Source: Svornostia abyssi (GTDB taxonomy: Bacteria > Actinomycetota > Thermoleophilia > Solirubrobacterales > Solirubrobacteraceae). From it: a stretch of DNA of 64,000 nt. The translations under genes and the position numbers were made by a program. The stretch spans positions 4,712,001-4,776,000 of the forward strand of contig CP088295.1 of the NCBI GenBank assembly GCA_024666565.1, given 5' to 3'. The notes beneath the pieces are model-generated. The model was not told the origin of the DNA, did no database searches, and worked only from the letters and a program-made list of their open reading frames with translations. Each line of letters opens with the position of its first letter. The stretch's first letter is position 1. Positions 28,084-35,884 of the stretch are shown here, piece after piece.

Positions 28084-28551
28084 ATGGCGACCGTCACGAC
28101 CTCTGATCAGCTCGCGGCCCTCGCCGCCGCGTCCCCCGCGCCGCTCGACGACGTGCTGGCCTTCTTCGACACCCTGCCTCCGGTCGCGTGCGACGAGATG
28201 CTCGGCGACTGGGACGGCGGCATCGTCCCGACCGGCCACCCCGACGAGGCGCAGCTCGGTGGCCTGCGCTGGGCGGGCAAGCGCTTCGCGTCGGCCGACG
28301 ACGTGTCACCGCTGATGTGCCTGAACGCAGACGGCGCGCGTGAGGTCAACGACCTGCTCGGCGCCGCCACGCTGCGCTCCGTCGAGTACCGCGGCGTGAG
28401 CACCGCGACGATGGTCTACGACAAGCACCCCATCTTCGACCACTTCCGCCGCGTCGACGCCGACACCGTCCTCGGCCTGATGGACCGCAAGGGCGAGCCC
28501 GCGCCGCTGGCGTTCTTCCTCACGCGCCGGGCATCAGCAGCACCGGCTTGA
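28084..28551 (+). CDS. GXWXG/DUF4334 domain protein
   Basis: A 155-residue protein combining a GXWXG domain (LGDWDGGIVPTGHP at about residues 38-51) and a C-terminal DUF4334 domain (VEYRGVSTATMVYDKHPIFDHFRRVDAD in two halves, ending LAFFLTRR). Function of this family is unknown; members are common beside lipid and short-chain dehydrogenase genes in actinobacteria. ATG 28084 is favoured over 28066 by the -10/ATG spacing. Its 3' end overlaps the convergent alcohol dehydrogenase gene by 32 bases. Confidence 0.85.
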   Translation: MATVTTSDQLAALAAASPAPLDDVLAFFDTLPPVACDEMLGDWDGGIVPTGHPDEAQLGGLRWAGKRFASADDVSPLMCLNADGAREVNDLLGAATLRSVEYRGVSTATMVYDKHPIFDHFRRVDADTVLGLMDRKGEPAPLAFFLTRRASAAPA

Positions 28552-29617
28552 GCACCGCGCCACGGCGGGTGTCCTCGATCGCCCGTTCGATCTCCTCGAA
28601 CGGGTACGTCGCGATCAGCCGCTCGAACGGAAACAGCCCCGTGCGATGCAGCGCGAGCAGGTCGCCGATGAAGCTGTGAGGATCGACGTCGCCCTCGATG
28701 ACCCCGGTCAGGGTGCGCCCCATCAGGAGGTGGCCCTGGTCGATCTCGATCCGGTTGCGGGGCCCGCGGAACCCGAGCGTCGCGCAGCGCCCAGGCGAGG
28801 CGAGCGACGCGAGCGCGGCGTCCACGACCTCGGCGGTGCCGACCGTCTCGACCGCGCAGTCCACGCCGCCCGGCACGAGCTGACGGATCCCACGCGCGAC
28901 GCCCTCGGGGTCGAGGGCGACGGTCGCGCCCAACTCGAGGGCGAGCTCACGACGTCCGGGGTCGGGGTCCACCGCGACGATCGTCGTGCAGCCGGCAGCC
29001 CGTGCCGCCATCACGGAGGCCATGCCGACCGGGCCGCAGCCGAAGACCGCCAGGCTCGAGCGGGCCTCCGGCGCCAGGACCCGCAGCACCGCGCCGGCAC
29101 CCGTCTGCAGACTGCAACCGAGCGGCCCGAGCAGCGCGATCGGCAGGTCGTCGTTCACGCGCACCGCGTTGCGCACGCTCGCCAGCGCGTGGGTGGTGAA
29201 CGACGACTGCCCGAGGAAGCTGCCGTGCACGTCCGCGTCCCCCTGGCGCATCGTCACGCTGCCGTCGCAGCGCCGGCCGCTGCTGTTGCGCACGACGAAC
29301 TCGCGGCAGTAGGCCGGATGGCCGCCCCGACAGGTCGGGCACGCGCCGCAGGAGTCGAACGTGAGCACGACATGGTCGCCGGGCTGCAGCGCCGTGACGT
29401 CCGCGCCGACGCGCTCGACGACCCCCGCGCCCTCGTGGCCGAGCACCACGGGCAGCGGAAGCGGGACGTGCCCGTCGCACGCGCCGAGGTCGGTGTGGCA
29501 GATCCCGACGCCCGCGATCCGCACGATGACCTCGCCGGCGCGCGGGTCGTCCAGCTCGACGTCCTCCAGGCGCAGCGGGCCTCGCGGCTCGCGCAGGACC
29601 GCCGCGACGGCCTTCAC
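28520..29617 (-). CDS. Zinc-dependent alcohol dehydrogenase (MDR family)
   Basis: A 365-residue medium-chain dehydrogenase/reductase. The catalytic zinc Cys is in GICHTDLGACDGH, with GHEGAGVVE after it. The structural zinc cluster is CGACPTCRGGHPAYC. The NAD-binding Rossmann motif is VFGCGPVGMASV. It resembles aryl- or long-chain alcohol dehydrogenases, interconverting alcohols and aldehydes. ATG 29617 overlaps the stop of the upstream acyl-CoA ligase (ATGA), so the pair form an operon: alcohol oxidation plus acid activation. Substrate not determined. Confidence 0.92.
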   Translation of the reverse strand: MKAVAAVLREPRGPLRLEDVELDDPRAGEVIVRIAGVGICHTDLGACDGHVPLPLPVVLGHEGAGVVERVGADVTALQPGDHVVLTFDSCGACPTCRGGHPAYCREFVVRNSSGRRCDGSVTMRQGDADVHGSFLGQSSFTTHALASVRNAVRVNDDLPIALLGPLGCSLQTGAGAVLRVLAPEARSSLAVFGCGPVGMASVMAARAAGCTTIVAVDPDPGRRELALELGATVALDPEGVARGIRQLVPGGVDCAVETVGTAEVVDAALASLASPGRCATLGFRGPRNRIEIDQGHLLMGRTLTGVIEGDVDPHSFIGDLLALHRTGLFPFERLIATYPFEEIERAIEDTRRGAVLKPVLLMPGA

Positions 29618-31443
29618 GCGTACAGGGCGTCGATCGCCTCGGCGTACTTCTCGGAGATCGGGCGGCGCTTCAGCTTCATCGTCGGGGTCAGCTCGTCACC
29701 CCCGGGCATCCATTCCTCGGCGAGCAGCGTGTAGCGCTTGACCTGCTCGACGCGCGAGAGCTTCGCATTCGCTGCCTCGACCGCTGCCGCGACGGTGGCC
29801 TGCACGCCCGGGTCGGCGGCGACCGCGCTTATGGAGGGCTCCAGCCCGTGCTGCTGGGCGTAGACCGCGGCCACGTCCGGGTCGAGGACGAGCAGCGCGA
29901 CGTTGTACGGGCGGGCGTCGCCGATCACCGTGGCTTGGCCGATGAGCGGGCTCGCGCTCTTCAGATGCCCCTCGATGAGCGCGGGCGACATGTTCTTGCC
30001 GGCCGCGTTGATGATGAGCTCCTTCTTGCGATCGACGATCTTCAGGTAGCCGCGCTCGTCGAGCTCCCCGATGTCACCGGTGTGCAGCCAGCCCGCCGCG
30101 TCGATCGTCTCCGCCGTCTTGACCGGGTCGCCGCGGTAGCCCTTCATGAGCGTCGCGCCGCGGAGCAGGACCTCGCCGTCCTCAGCCAGCTGCAGCTCGA
30201 CGCCGGGGATGGGCCGGCCCACGGTGCCGAGGGCCCACTCGCTCGGGCTGTACGTCGTGGCGACCATCGAGCTCTCCGACATGCCGTAGACCTCGGCGGT
30301 CGGGATGCCGATCCCGCGGATGAACTCGTGGACGTCCAAGGGCAGCGGCGCCGCCCCGAACATCACCCAGTCCACCGCGTCGAGTCCGAGCTTCGCACGC
30401 AGCGGCGCGAGCACGTGCTCGTCGGCGAGGGTATGCCGGGCGACCAGATCGGCGGGAACCGGCCGCCCGGCAGCTTGGTGGCGCACGACGTCGATCCCGG
30501 TGGCGATCGCGCCCTGCACGGCGGCGCGCGTCGTCTCGTCGGGGTCGGCGGCGATCTGCGCCTCGATTGCGGCCTTCAGCTTCTCGGCGACGCGCGGCAC
30601 CGCACCCCACATGGTGGGGCGCACCTGCGGGAGGGCCGCGGCGACCTCCCGCGGGTCCGCGATGCTCGTGATCTGCGCGCCGAACAGCATCTGGGCGTAG
30701 TGGATGCCCGACCGGTCGGCGATGTGCGCCGCGGGCAGGTAGGAGATGACACGCCCGCCGAGCCGGATCGGCAGGACCTCGGCGAGGCCGCGCCACTGCG
30801 CGAGCGTGCCGGCGTGGGTGAGCTCGACGCCCTTCGGCGGGCCGGTGGTGCCCGACGTGTAGATGAGCGTGAGCACGTCCTCGGGACGGACGGCGCGCCA
30901 CGCGGCGTCGAAGTCGAACCCGGCGGCGGGAGCGGCCTCGACCGCGGCGAGCGTCGTGGTGTCCGGCGCGTCGGCGTCGATGACGATGACGTGCTCGACC
31001 GCGCCCGCGGGCATCTGCGCGCGGGTGGCGGCCACGAGCGGCAGGAAGGCCCGCTCGGTGATGAGGATCCGCGCGCCGGCGTGTCCGAGCTGGTAGGCGA
31101 CCTGCTCGGGCGAGCTCGTGGCGTAGATCGAGAACGGCGTCGCGCCGACGTGCATCGCCGCCGTGTCGACGAGGTGGAACTCGGGGCGGTTGAGCAGCAA
31201 GAGCGCGATGCTGTCGCCTCGCTGCAGGCCCAGCCCGGCGAGACCCGCGGCGATGCTGCGCACGCGCTCGGCGTACTGCCCGAAGGTGAACTCCGCCGCG
31301 CCGTCGAGCGTCCGCAGCGCGACCTCGTCGACTCGCTGCGCGGCCGTCGCCTGAAACGCGCCGGCCAGCGTGTCGGTCGCCTGCAGGATCTCGGTGGCCT
31401 CGGGAGACGTGGCGGACTGCGGCGACGGGGCGGTGGTGCTCAT
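29614..31443 (-). CDS. Long-chain fatty acid-CoA ligase (FadD15-type)
   Basis: A 609-residue AMP-forming ligase. P-loop LIYTSGTTGPPKGVELTH; adenine motif EVYGMSESS; GWLHTGDIGELDERGYLKIV; and the KNMSPALIEG segment typical of FadD15/ACSL-type long-chain ligases. The C-terminus has PTMKLKRR with the late lysine region. ATG 31443 has GGAGGAT 8 bases upstream. The operator-like GGTGTG-N7-CACACT lies 34-52 bases upstream. It is the first gene of a two-gene operon with the alcohol dehydrogenase. Confidence 0.93.
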   Translation of the reverse strand: MSTTAPSPQSATSPEATEILQATDTLAGAFQATAAQRVDEVALRTLDGAAEFTFGQYAERVRSIAAGLAGLGLQRGDSIALLLLNRPEFHLVDTAAMHVGATPFSIYATSSPEQVAYQLGHAGARILITERAFLPLVAATRAQMPAGAVEHVIVIDADAPDTTTLAAVEAAPAAGFDFDAAWRAVRPEDVLTLIYTSGTTGPPKGVELTHAGTLAQWRGLAEVLPIRLGGRVISYLPAAHIADRSGIHYAQMLFGAQITSIADPREVAAALPQVRPTMWGAVPRVAEKLKAAIEAQIAADPDETTRAAVQGAIATGIDVVRHQAAGRPVPADLVARHTLADEHVLAPLRAKLGLDAVDWVMFGAAPLPLDVHEFIRGIGIPTAEVYGMSESSMVATTYSPSEWALGTVGRPIPGVELQLAEDGEVLLRGATLMKGYRGDPVKTAETIDAAGWLHTGDIGELDERGYLKIVDRKKELIINAAGKNMSPALIEGHLKSASPLIGQATVIGDARPYNVALLVLDPDVAAVYAQQHGLEPSISAVAADPGVQATVAAAVEAANAKLSRVEQVKRYTLLAEEWMPGGDELTPTMKLKRRPISEKYAEAIDALYA

Positions 31444-31476
31444 GGCGACGATCCTCCGCATCCGGCGTCCCACCGT

Positions 31477-31495
31477 GGTGTGCCGCGAGCACACT
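31477..31495. promoter_or_regulatory. Operator-like site upstream of fadD-adh
   Basis: GGTGTG-N7-CACACT. The spacer CCGCGAG resembles CCGCCGC of the site at 8737-8755, and the arms equal those of the mce/PucR palindrome except for the last base. It lies in the 95-base gap upstream of the fadD gene. Confidence 0.5.
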
Positions 31496-31512
31496 CCTCC
31501 CGACGAACGCGC

Positions 31513-31534
31513 CCGCCGGACGACAATCCGGCGG
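31513..31534 (-). terminator. Hairpin terminator after the zinc-ribbon gene
   Basis: A perfect 8-bp stem CCGCCGGA / TCCGGCGG with a 6-base loop starts 5 bases after the stop of the minus-strand zinc-ribbon gene. It separates that gene from the fadD promoter. No T-run follows. Confidence 0.5.
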
Positions 31535-31538
31535 CGGG

Positions 31539-31847
31539 CTACCGCGCGCCGTCAGAGAGCTCTCGCACCCGCAGTCCGGGCCCGTGCATGGCGGCGCGGC
31601 CCGGCGGGTGCACGCGCAGCCGGACGACCTGCCACGTCGTCAGCGCGACGTTCCAGTCCGTCCCGCACATGCGGCACGAGCAGCGCGCGGTGTGCTCCTC
31701 GTAGTCACCGGCGACGACGACCTCCACCTGGCTGCCGAGACACGCGGGGCACGCGAACGAGGCGGCGACGAGGTCGTCCGGATCGTCGACGCGGAAGCGA
31801 GCGGTGTCATCGAGCAGCGCGATACGACAAGCCTGCCGGTCGGGCAC
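31539..31847 (-). CDS. Small CxxC zinc-ribbon-like protein, unknown function
   Basis: A 102-residue protein with two Cys pairs, FACPACLGS and CSCRMCG, about 25 residues apart, as in zinc-ribbon folds. The tail is basic (VVRLRVHPPGRAAMHG). No enzymatic motif is visible. The GTG at 31847 is a guess: no good Shine-Dalgarno is seen, and the frame stays open to 32069 across the divergent gene. Not recognised as a named family. Confidence 0.6.
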   Translation of the reverse strand: MPDRQACRIALLDDTARFRVDDPDDLVAASFACPACLGSQVEVVVAGDYEEHTARCSCRMCGTDWNVALTTWQVVRLRVHPPGRAAMHGPGLRVRELSDGAR

Positions 31848-31983
31848 GGCCGCGACGAGAGTCGCCGCCGGTCGAACCCCCCGTTCGTCGGGGGCCTTCC
31901 GTCCAGCGCGGATCGCGCGCGACAGGCGTATCGTCGAGAGCAGGAGCAGGGGTCGGCGGCCCACTGACCGAGGAGGTCGGATC

Positions 31984-32423
31984 ATGCACATCCAGCGACT
32001 GTTGGTCCTTGCAGGCGAGGACCTGGCCAACGTCGAGGAGCTCCCCCGGGAGTGTCGACGCTCATCCACGAGGCCGGTGAGGTGTTCGTCCTGTCACCCA
32101 CCAAGCCCGGCAGGTTGCGCTGGGTGTTCTCCGACGTCGATGACGCCCGCCATGTCGCCGACGAGCGCCTGGCCTCGATCCTCGGCACGCTGCGCTCGGC
32201 GGGTGTGCCCGCGATGGGCGAGGTCGGCGCGGACATGCCGTTGGTCGCGATCGGTGACGCCATCCGGCGCCTGCATCCCGACCACATCGTGTGCGCCGTC
32301 GGGCGCGCGAAGCACCGCGACTGGCAGCTCATGGAACGGACCGAACGGGAGTACGGCGTCCCGATGACGCTGTTCGAGCTCGACCCGGCCGGTCACCCGG
32401 CCGGGTCGCACGCGGGCGGCTGA
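31984..32423 (+). CDS. Unknown small alpha/beta protein, frameshifted near the N-terminus
   Basis: A GAGGAGG site precedes ATG 31984, which opens MHIQRLLVLAGEDLANVEEL. The frame then fails near the CCCCC/GGG runs at 32043-32050. Adding one base (either run) joins it to STLIHEAGEVFVLSP and a smooth 120-residue continuation ending at 32423. The restored protein (about 146 residues) alternates beta strands and helices and looks like a nucleotide-binding or USP-like fold (HPDHIVCAVGRAKHRDWQL). I do not recognise the family. Sequence error is more likely than true loss. Confidence 0.6.
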
Positions 32424-32428
32424 GCCGA

Positions 32429-32986
32429 TCAGGAGCTCGGGGGCGTCAGCACCTCGTCGATGACGTGCACGACGCCGTTGGACGCGTCGACGTCCGCGGT
32501 CGTGACTTCGGCGCCGTTGATCGTGACGGTGCCGTCGTCGGCGACGCCGACCTCGAGTTCCTCACCCTGAACCGTCTTGAGCTTCTGGCCGTCCGTGAGG
32601 TCGGCGGCCATCGCCTCGTCCGGAACGACGTGGTACGTCAGGATCTCGGTGAGCTGCTCCTTGTTCTCGGGCTTGAGCAGGTCGTCGAGGGTGCCCGCGG
32701 GGAGTGCCTCGAACGCTTCGTTCGTGGGCGCGAACACGGTGAAGGGACCATCACCCTGGAGCGTCTCGACGAGGTCGGCGGCGGTGACCGCGGTGACGAG
32801 CGTCGACAGATCGTCGTTGCCCGAGGCGAGCGCGACGATGTCCTCGCTCGCGGCCATCTCGGTGGTCTGGGTCTCTGCGGGCGCAGCCGTCGTGCTGGCG
32901 CTCTCGTCCTCGTCGTCACCGCAGGCGGCGACGCCGAGGGCGAGGACGGGAAGCGCGGCGAACACGGCGAGGCGTGAGGAGCGCAT
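32429..32986 (-). CDS. Fasciclin (FAS1) domain lipoprotein
   Basis: A 185-residue secreted protein with a lipoprotein signal (lipobox GVAAC) and an acidic/Thr linker. One FAS1 domain follows (about residues 48-183) with the H1 motif GPFTVFAPTNEAFEALP, the YH motif ILTYHVVP, and the final GVVHVIDEVLTPP. FAS1 domains mediate adhesion or protein-protein contact at the cell surface. AAGGA lies upstream of ATG 32986. It ends 5 bases from the convergent unknown gene. Confidence 0.92.
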   Translation of the reverse strand: MRSSRLAVFAALPVLALGVAACGDDEDESASTTAAPAETQTTEMAASEDIVALASGNDDLSTLVTAVTAADLVETLQGDGPFTVFAPTNEAFEALPAGTLDDLLKPENKEQLTEILTYHVVPDEAMAADLTDGQKLKTVQGEELEVGVADDGTVTINGAEVTTADVDASNGVVHVIDEVLTPPSS

Positions 32987-33036
32987 GTGAGGGTCCTTTC
33001 GTTCGAACGGGGTCGCGTGGTGGTACGCGCCCCCGC

Positions 33037-33428
33037 TCAGGACCGGTTCTGTGTCTCCGCGCCAGGTCTGGACCGCCCGCCGGCGAGCTGCCAGCGGCGC
33101 CACGGCCAGACGCCGTCCATCTCGACCTCGAGCGAGAAGCTCAGGAGGATCCGGATGATGACGATCCCCCGAGCACCGCGACGCTCTCGAGCGTCGGGTC
33201 GACGATGATCGTGCGCACGATGTCCGCGACGATGAGGACTTCGAGGCCGAGCAGGATCGCGCGCCCGAGGTTGCGGCGCAGCTCGTCGTAGGGCAGCTCG
33301 ACGGCATCGGCCTTCAGCGCGCGTGGGACGAAGAGCACGAGGGCCCAGAGGCCGCCGAACACCATGATCCCGGCGCCCACCGCCTCGACACCTTTCACGA
33401 CCTCGGAGATCGTGTGCTCGTAGTCCAT
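33037..33428 (-). CDS. DUF1622-like small membrane protein, frameshifted
   Basis: Starts at ATG 33428 (MDYEHTISEVVKGVEAVG) with a first membrane helix (IMVFGGLWALVLFVPRAL), then RRNLGRAILLGLEVLIVADI and VDPTLESVAVLG as in DUF1622 proteins. The frame then shifts at a run of five C (33166-33170). One more base restores IVIIRILLSFSLEVEMDGVW and the expected hydrophobic plus Trp-rich end, stopping at 33037. As written the protein would end in a Ser-rich tail at 33141. Function of the family is unknown. Confidence 0.7.
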
Positions 33429-33903
33429 GCGCGGAACCGTAGTCACGGCTGCGGCGGGCGTGTCGAGCCAGACCGTCATCCGGCGGTTCGGTCGAAGGAG
33501 GGACTCGTGACCGCCCTCGGCGAGCGCGCCGCCCTCGACGTCCGCGCGCGGCGTGACGAAGCCCCGGCAGACGACGTCGCGGCCGCCATCCCGAACCTCG
33601 TCGCGCACTACGAGCGCGACGGCGACCGCGTCCTGCACCTCCTCGCGCAGGAGACGCGCGTGCCCGCCTTCAGGAAGATCACCGACAGCGGCCGCGACCT
33701 GCACTACGCCTGGGTGGACCGCGTGTTCGCCGCCCACCTCGCCGGACTGCGCGGCGCCGCGAGGGCGCCGCCGCCGCGGGCAGCTCATCGCGGCCTGCGA
33801 CGTCTCCGTGTGGAAGGTCCTGCGCCGGGATCTCGAGCTCAGCCGCCGCGATGTCGAGCGCGCACTCGGCGACATGATCAACGGCGTCCTTCGGGAGGCG
33901 TGA
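33427..33903 (+). pseudogene. TetR-family regulator remnant
   Basis: A decayed regulator. The frame from 33427 reads TAAAGVSSQTVIRRFG, the recognition-helix end of a TetR HTH. It shifts near 33492 into EGLVTALGERAALDVRARRD and a TetR-like ligand domain (ETRVPAFRKITDSGRDLHYA). It shifts again near 33760-33775 into RRGQLIAACDVSVWKVLRRDLELSR. The normal N-terminal helix of the HTH is missing because the divergent DUF1622 gene starts there. At least two indels plus an N-terminal truncation point to a broken gene, although one or more indels could be sequence errors. Confidence 0.7.
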
Positions 33904-33906
33904 CCC

Positions 33907-34333
33907 ATGGCCCGGCTGCTCGCCTACACCTCACCGGCGCGCGGGCACATCTTCCCGATCACCCCCGACGCTGCTCGAACTCCGACGCCGGGGCCACGAG
34001 GTCGTCGTGCGCACGATCTCCGACGCGGTCGACCCGCTGCGCGACGCAGGGCTCGAGACGGACGCGCTCCCGCAGGCCATCGAGACCCGCGAGATCGGCG
34101 ACTGGCGGGCGCGCACGCCGCTCGGCGCGCAGAAGCTGACGTTCGGAGCCTTCCTCGACCGCGCGGCGGTCGCGGAGACGATGGCGCGCCGAATCGGCGC
34201 CGAGCGCGTCGCCGCAGGGTTCGCGGCGGCCGGGGGCGCGCCGCGAGCGGCGGATGTGGTCGAGGGGCTGCTGGCACCTGCGGCGACCGCCCCCGGAACG
34301 AAAACCGGCCCGTCGGGTGCGGGCCGGTCGTGA
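33907..34333 (+). pseudogene. UGT-type glycosyltransferase remnant with internal deletion
   Basis: MARLLAYTSPARGHIFPITP is the N-terminus of an MGT/UGT-like glycosyltransferase. One C too many at 33962-33966 shifts the frame, which continues as LLELRRRGHEVVVRTISDAV. After GAQKLTFGAFLDRA the sequence jumps to RIGAERVAAGFAAAGGAPRA, which resembles the C-terminal end of such enzymes. Most of the roughly 400-residue protein, including the donor-binding domain, is therefore deleted. It follows the TetR remnant by 3 bases, a common regulator/transferase pairing. Confidence 0.7.
34304..34328 (-). terminator. Intrinsic terminator of tRNA-Pro
   Basis: Perfect 9-bp stem ACCGGCCCG / CGGGCCGGT with a 7-base loop, followed on the minus strand by TTTT, starting 17 bases after the tRNA 3' end. 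It is one of the few U-tailed terminators in the window. Confidence 0.8.
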
Positions 34334-34344
34334 TGCTGCATCTA

Positions 34345-34418
34345 TCGGGGCGCCCGGATTTGAACCGGGGACCTCACCGACCCGAACGGTGCGCGCTACC
34401 AGGCTGCGCCACGCCCCG
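34345..34418 (-). tRNA. tRNA-Pro (anticodon CGG)
   Basis: A full cloverleaf is readable on the minus strand. Acceptor CGGGGCG / CGCCCCG with discriminator A, a D-arm with GCGCAGCCTGGTAGCGC, anticodon stem CACCG/CGGTG with loop TTCGGGT (anticodon CGG), and T-arm CCCGGTTCAAATCCGGG. The 3' CCA is not encoded. It reads the proline codon CCG, abundant in this GC-rich genome. Confidence 0.97.
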
Positions 34419-34465
34419 AAGGACCATCGAGGATAGCCGTTGAGCGGTCCGTGCCGCCGTGCGCC

Positions 34466-34708
34466 TCAGCCCGAGCCCGCGACGGCCTTGAAGTACCGGA
34501 CCGCCAGCCCGGTCACGAGCGTCTGGAACGCCTGCTCGACGCTCACGCTCTCCCGCGCCGCGTACCCGGTCAGGCCACGGTGCTCGATCTCCTCGCTCTG
34601 CGCGATGACGTCGTCGAGGAGGTCCGGGTGGCGGTCGGCGAAGTAGGCGCCGAGCGAGTAGAGACTCGAGTCCGTGTAGTCGGGCAGCGTGGGCTCGGCG
34701 TCGGCCAT
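34466..34708 (-). CDS. Small conserved-looking protein of unknown function
   Basis: An 80-residue acidic protein (MADAEPTLPDYTDSSLYSLG) that is predominantly helical, with a hydrophobic C-terminal helix (AFQTLVTGLAVRYFKAVAG). No motif is recognised. Its ATG is 27 bases from the divergent Nif3-like GTG start, and TACAGT on the minus strand ends 9 bases before its ATG, suggesting a near-leaderless transcript. Confidence 0.6.
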   Translation of the reverse strand: MADAEPTLPDYTDSSLYSLGAYFADRHPDLLDDVIAQSEEIEHRGLTGYAARESVSVEQAFQTLVTGLAVRYFKAVAGSG

Positions 34709-34717
34709 GGTGCGCCG

Positions 34718-34727
34718 ACTGTACCGT
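34718..34727. promoter_or_regulatory. Overlapping divergent -10 elements
   Basis: TACAGT on the minus strand (34723-34718) and TACCGT on the plus strand (34722-34727) share two bases. They serve the divergent small gene (start 34708) and Nif3-like gene (start 34736). The whole gap is 27 bases, so both -35 regions must lie inside the opposite coding sequence. Confidence 0.45.
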
Positions 34728-34735
34728 TCGCGCCG

Positions 34736-35512
34736 GTGTCCGACGCCCCGACCACGACCACCGAGATCATCGCGTTCTGCGATCGGCTCCTCGAGCCCGA
34801 CCGCTACCGCGACTACGCCCCGAACGGACTGCAGGTCCCCGGGCCCGAGCAGGTGCACACCGTCGTGACCGGCGTGAGCGCGCACGCCGAGCTGTTCGAG
34901 GCCGCCGCCGCCGAGGACGCCGATCTCGTCCTCGCCCACCACGGGATCTTCTGGCGCGGCCAGCCGCAGGCGATCAGTCCGGCGTTCAAGCGCCGCCTGC
35001 AACTGCTGTTCGACAGCGACATGGCGCTCGCGGCCTACCACCTGCCGCTCGACGGCCACCCCGAGATCGGCAACAACGCGCTGCTCGCCGACGCGCTCGG
35101 CTGCACGTCGCACGCCCCGTTCGCGCACCACGAGGGCCAGCCGATCGGCGTGGTCGGCGACTTCGGTGAGGACGGGATCGCGCCAACTGTGCTCGTCTCA
35201 CGCGTGCGCGAGGCGTGTTTCGGCCGCGAGCCGCTCGCCTTCCTGGAGGGCCCCGAGCGCGTGCGCCGGATCGGGATCGTGTCGGGTGCGGCGATCGACT
35301 ACGTGGGTGACGCGGTGGCCGCAGGGCTGGACGCGTTCCTCACCGGCGAGCCCGCGGAACGGGTGATGGCGCAGGCCCGCGAGGAGGGCATCCACGTCCT
35401 CGCGGCGGGCCACTACGCGACGGAGGTCCGCGGGATCCGCCGGCTCGGAGACCTCGTCGCCGAGCGCTTCGGCGTGCGCCACGTCTTCGTCGACGTGCCG
35501 AACCCGATCTAG
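34736..35512 (+). CDS. Nif3-like dinuclear metal centre protein
   Basis: A 258-residue protein of the Nif3/YbgI (GTP cyclohydrolase 1 type 2-like) family. NGLQVPGPEQVHTVVTGVSA, the metal ligand motif DLVLAHHGIFW, DGHPEIGNN, FLTGEPAERV and AAGHYATEVRG are the conserved blocks. Members form toroidal hexamers with a two-metal site; the physiological reaction is unsettled. The GTG at 34736 is favoured because the family homology starts right after it and a -10 element precedes it by 8 bases. Confidence 0.9.
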   Translation: MSDAPTTTTEIIAFCDRLLEPDRYRDYAPNGLQVPGPEQVHTVVTGVSAHAELFEAAAAEDADLVLAHHGIFWRGQPQAISPAFKRRLQLLFDSDMALAAYHLPLDGHPEIGNNALLADALGCTSHAPFAHHEGQPIGVVGDFGEDGIAPTVLVSRVREACFGREPLAFLEGPERVRRIGIVSGAAIDYVGDAVAAGLDAFLTGEPAERVMAQAREEGIHVLAAGHYATEVRGIRRLGDLVAERFGVRHVFVDVPNPI

Positions 35513-35541
35513 GTGCATCGGGGCACCGGACGGCTGACCGA

Positions 35542-35570
35542 TTGTGTCGATCCGCACACCTCGTTACAGT
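35542..35570 (+). promoter_or_regulatory. Promoter of the small HTH protein gene
   Basis: TTGTGT and TACAGT separated by exactly 17 bases. Transcription start would be about 35577, giving a 36-base leader that contains an AGGAGGA ribosome-binding site. This is one of the clearest two-box promoters in the window. Confidence 0.6.
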
Positions 35571-35612
35571 CGCTGGCAGGCAGGAAGGCAGCTACACAGG
35601 AGGACCAGTCCG

Positions 35613-35792
35613 ATGTCCGTGCACCTCACGCCGACCGAGCTCGCCAAGGAGTCCGGCCTCCACCGCCGCCAGGTGATCACCAAGTGTCTCGAGCTCGGCG
35701 TCCCGATCTTCGACGGGAAGATCGACAAGACGCTCTTCCTCTCCTCGCTGGAGGCCTCCAAGCGCGAAGAGCATGAAGCCGTGAAGGTCTGA
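35613..35792 (+). CDS. Small helix-turn-helix protein, unknown role
   Basis: A 59-residue protein with a MerR/excisionase-like HTH: LTPTELAKESGLHRRQVITK followed by a beta-wing-like LGVPIFDGKIDKTLFLSSLE. AGGAGGA lies 9 bases before ATG 35613. Such small HTH proteins often bind DNA as regulators or nucleoid-associated factors. No toxin, phage or partner gene lies beside it, so its role is unknown. Confidence 0.75.
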   Translation: MSVHLTPTELAKESGLHRRQVITKCLELGVPIFDGKIDKTLFLSSLEASKREEHEAVKV

Positions 35793-35844
35793 CAGACCGG
35801 CGCGTCCACACGCGCGCACGCCGGACTCCACCCCGCGGTACGAT

Positions 35845-35869
35845 CGCGACGAACGTCACTTCGGTCGCG
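35845..35869. repeat. Inverted repeat in the leader of the acyl-CoA ligase gene
   Basis: CGCGACGAA-N6-TTC(G)GTCGCG lies between a TACGAT -10-like box (35839-35844) and the GGGGAGGAG site of the downstream ligase gene. It could be a regulator site or an mRNA hairpin just upstream of the ribosome-binding site. Confidence 0.4.
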
Positions 35870-35884
35870 GGGAGGAGCGACGAA

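Noticed and set aside
34330..34420. Integration (att) site at tRNA-Pro
   Set aside because: No integrase, phage gene or duplicated tRNA 3' end is visible nearby, and both flanks look like ordinary chromosome.
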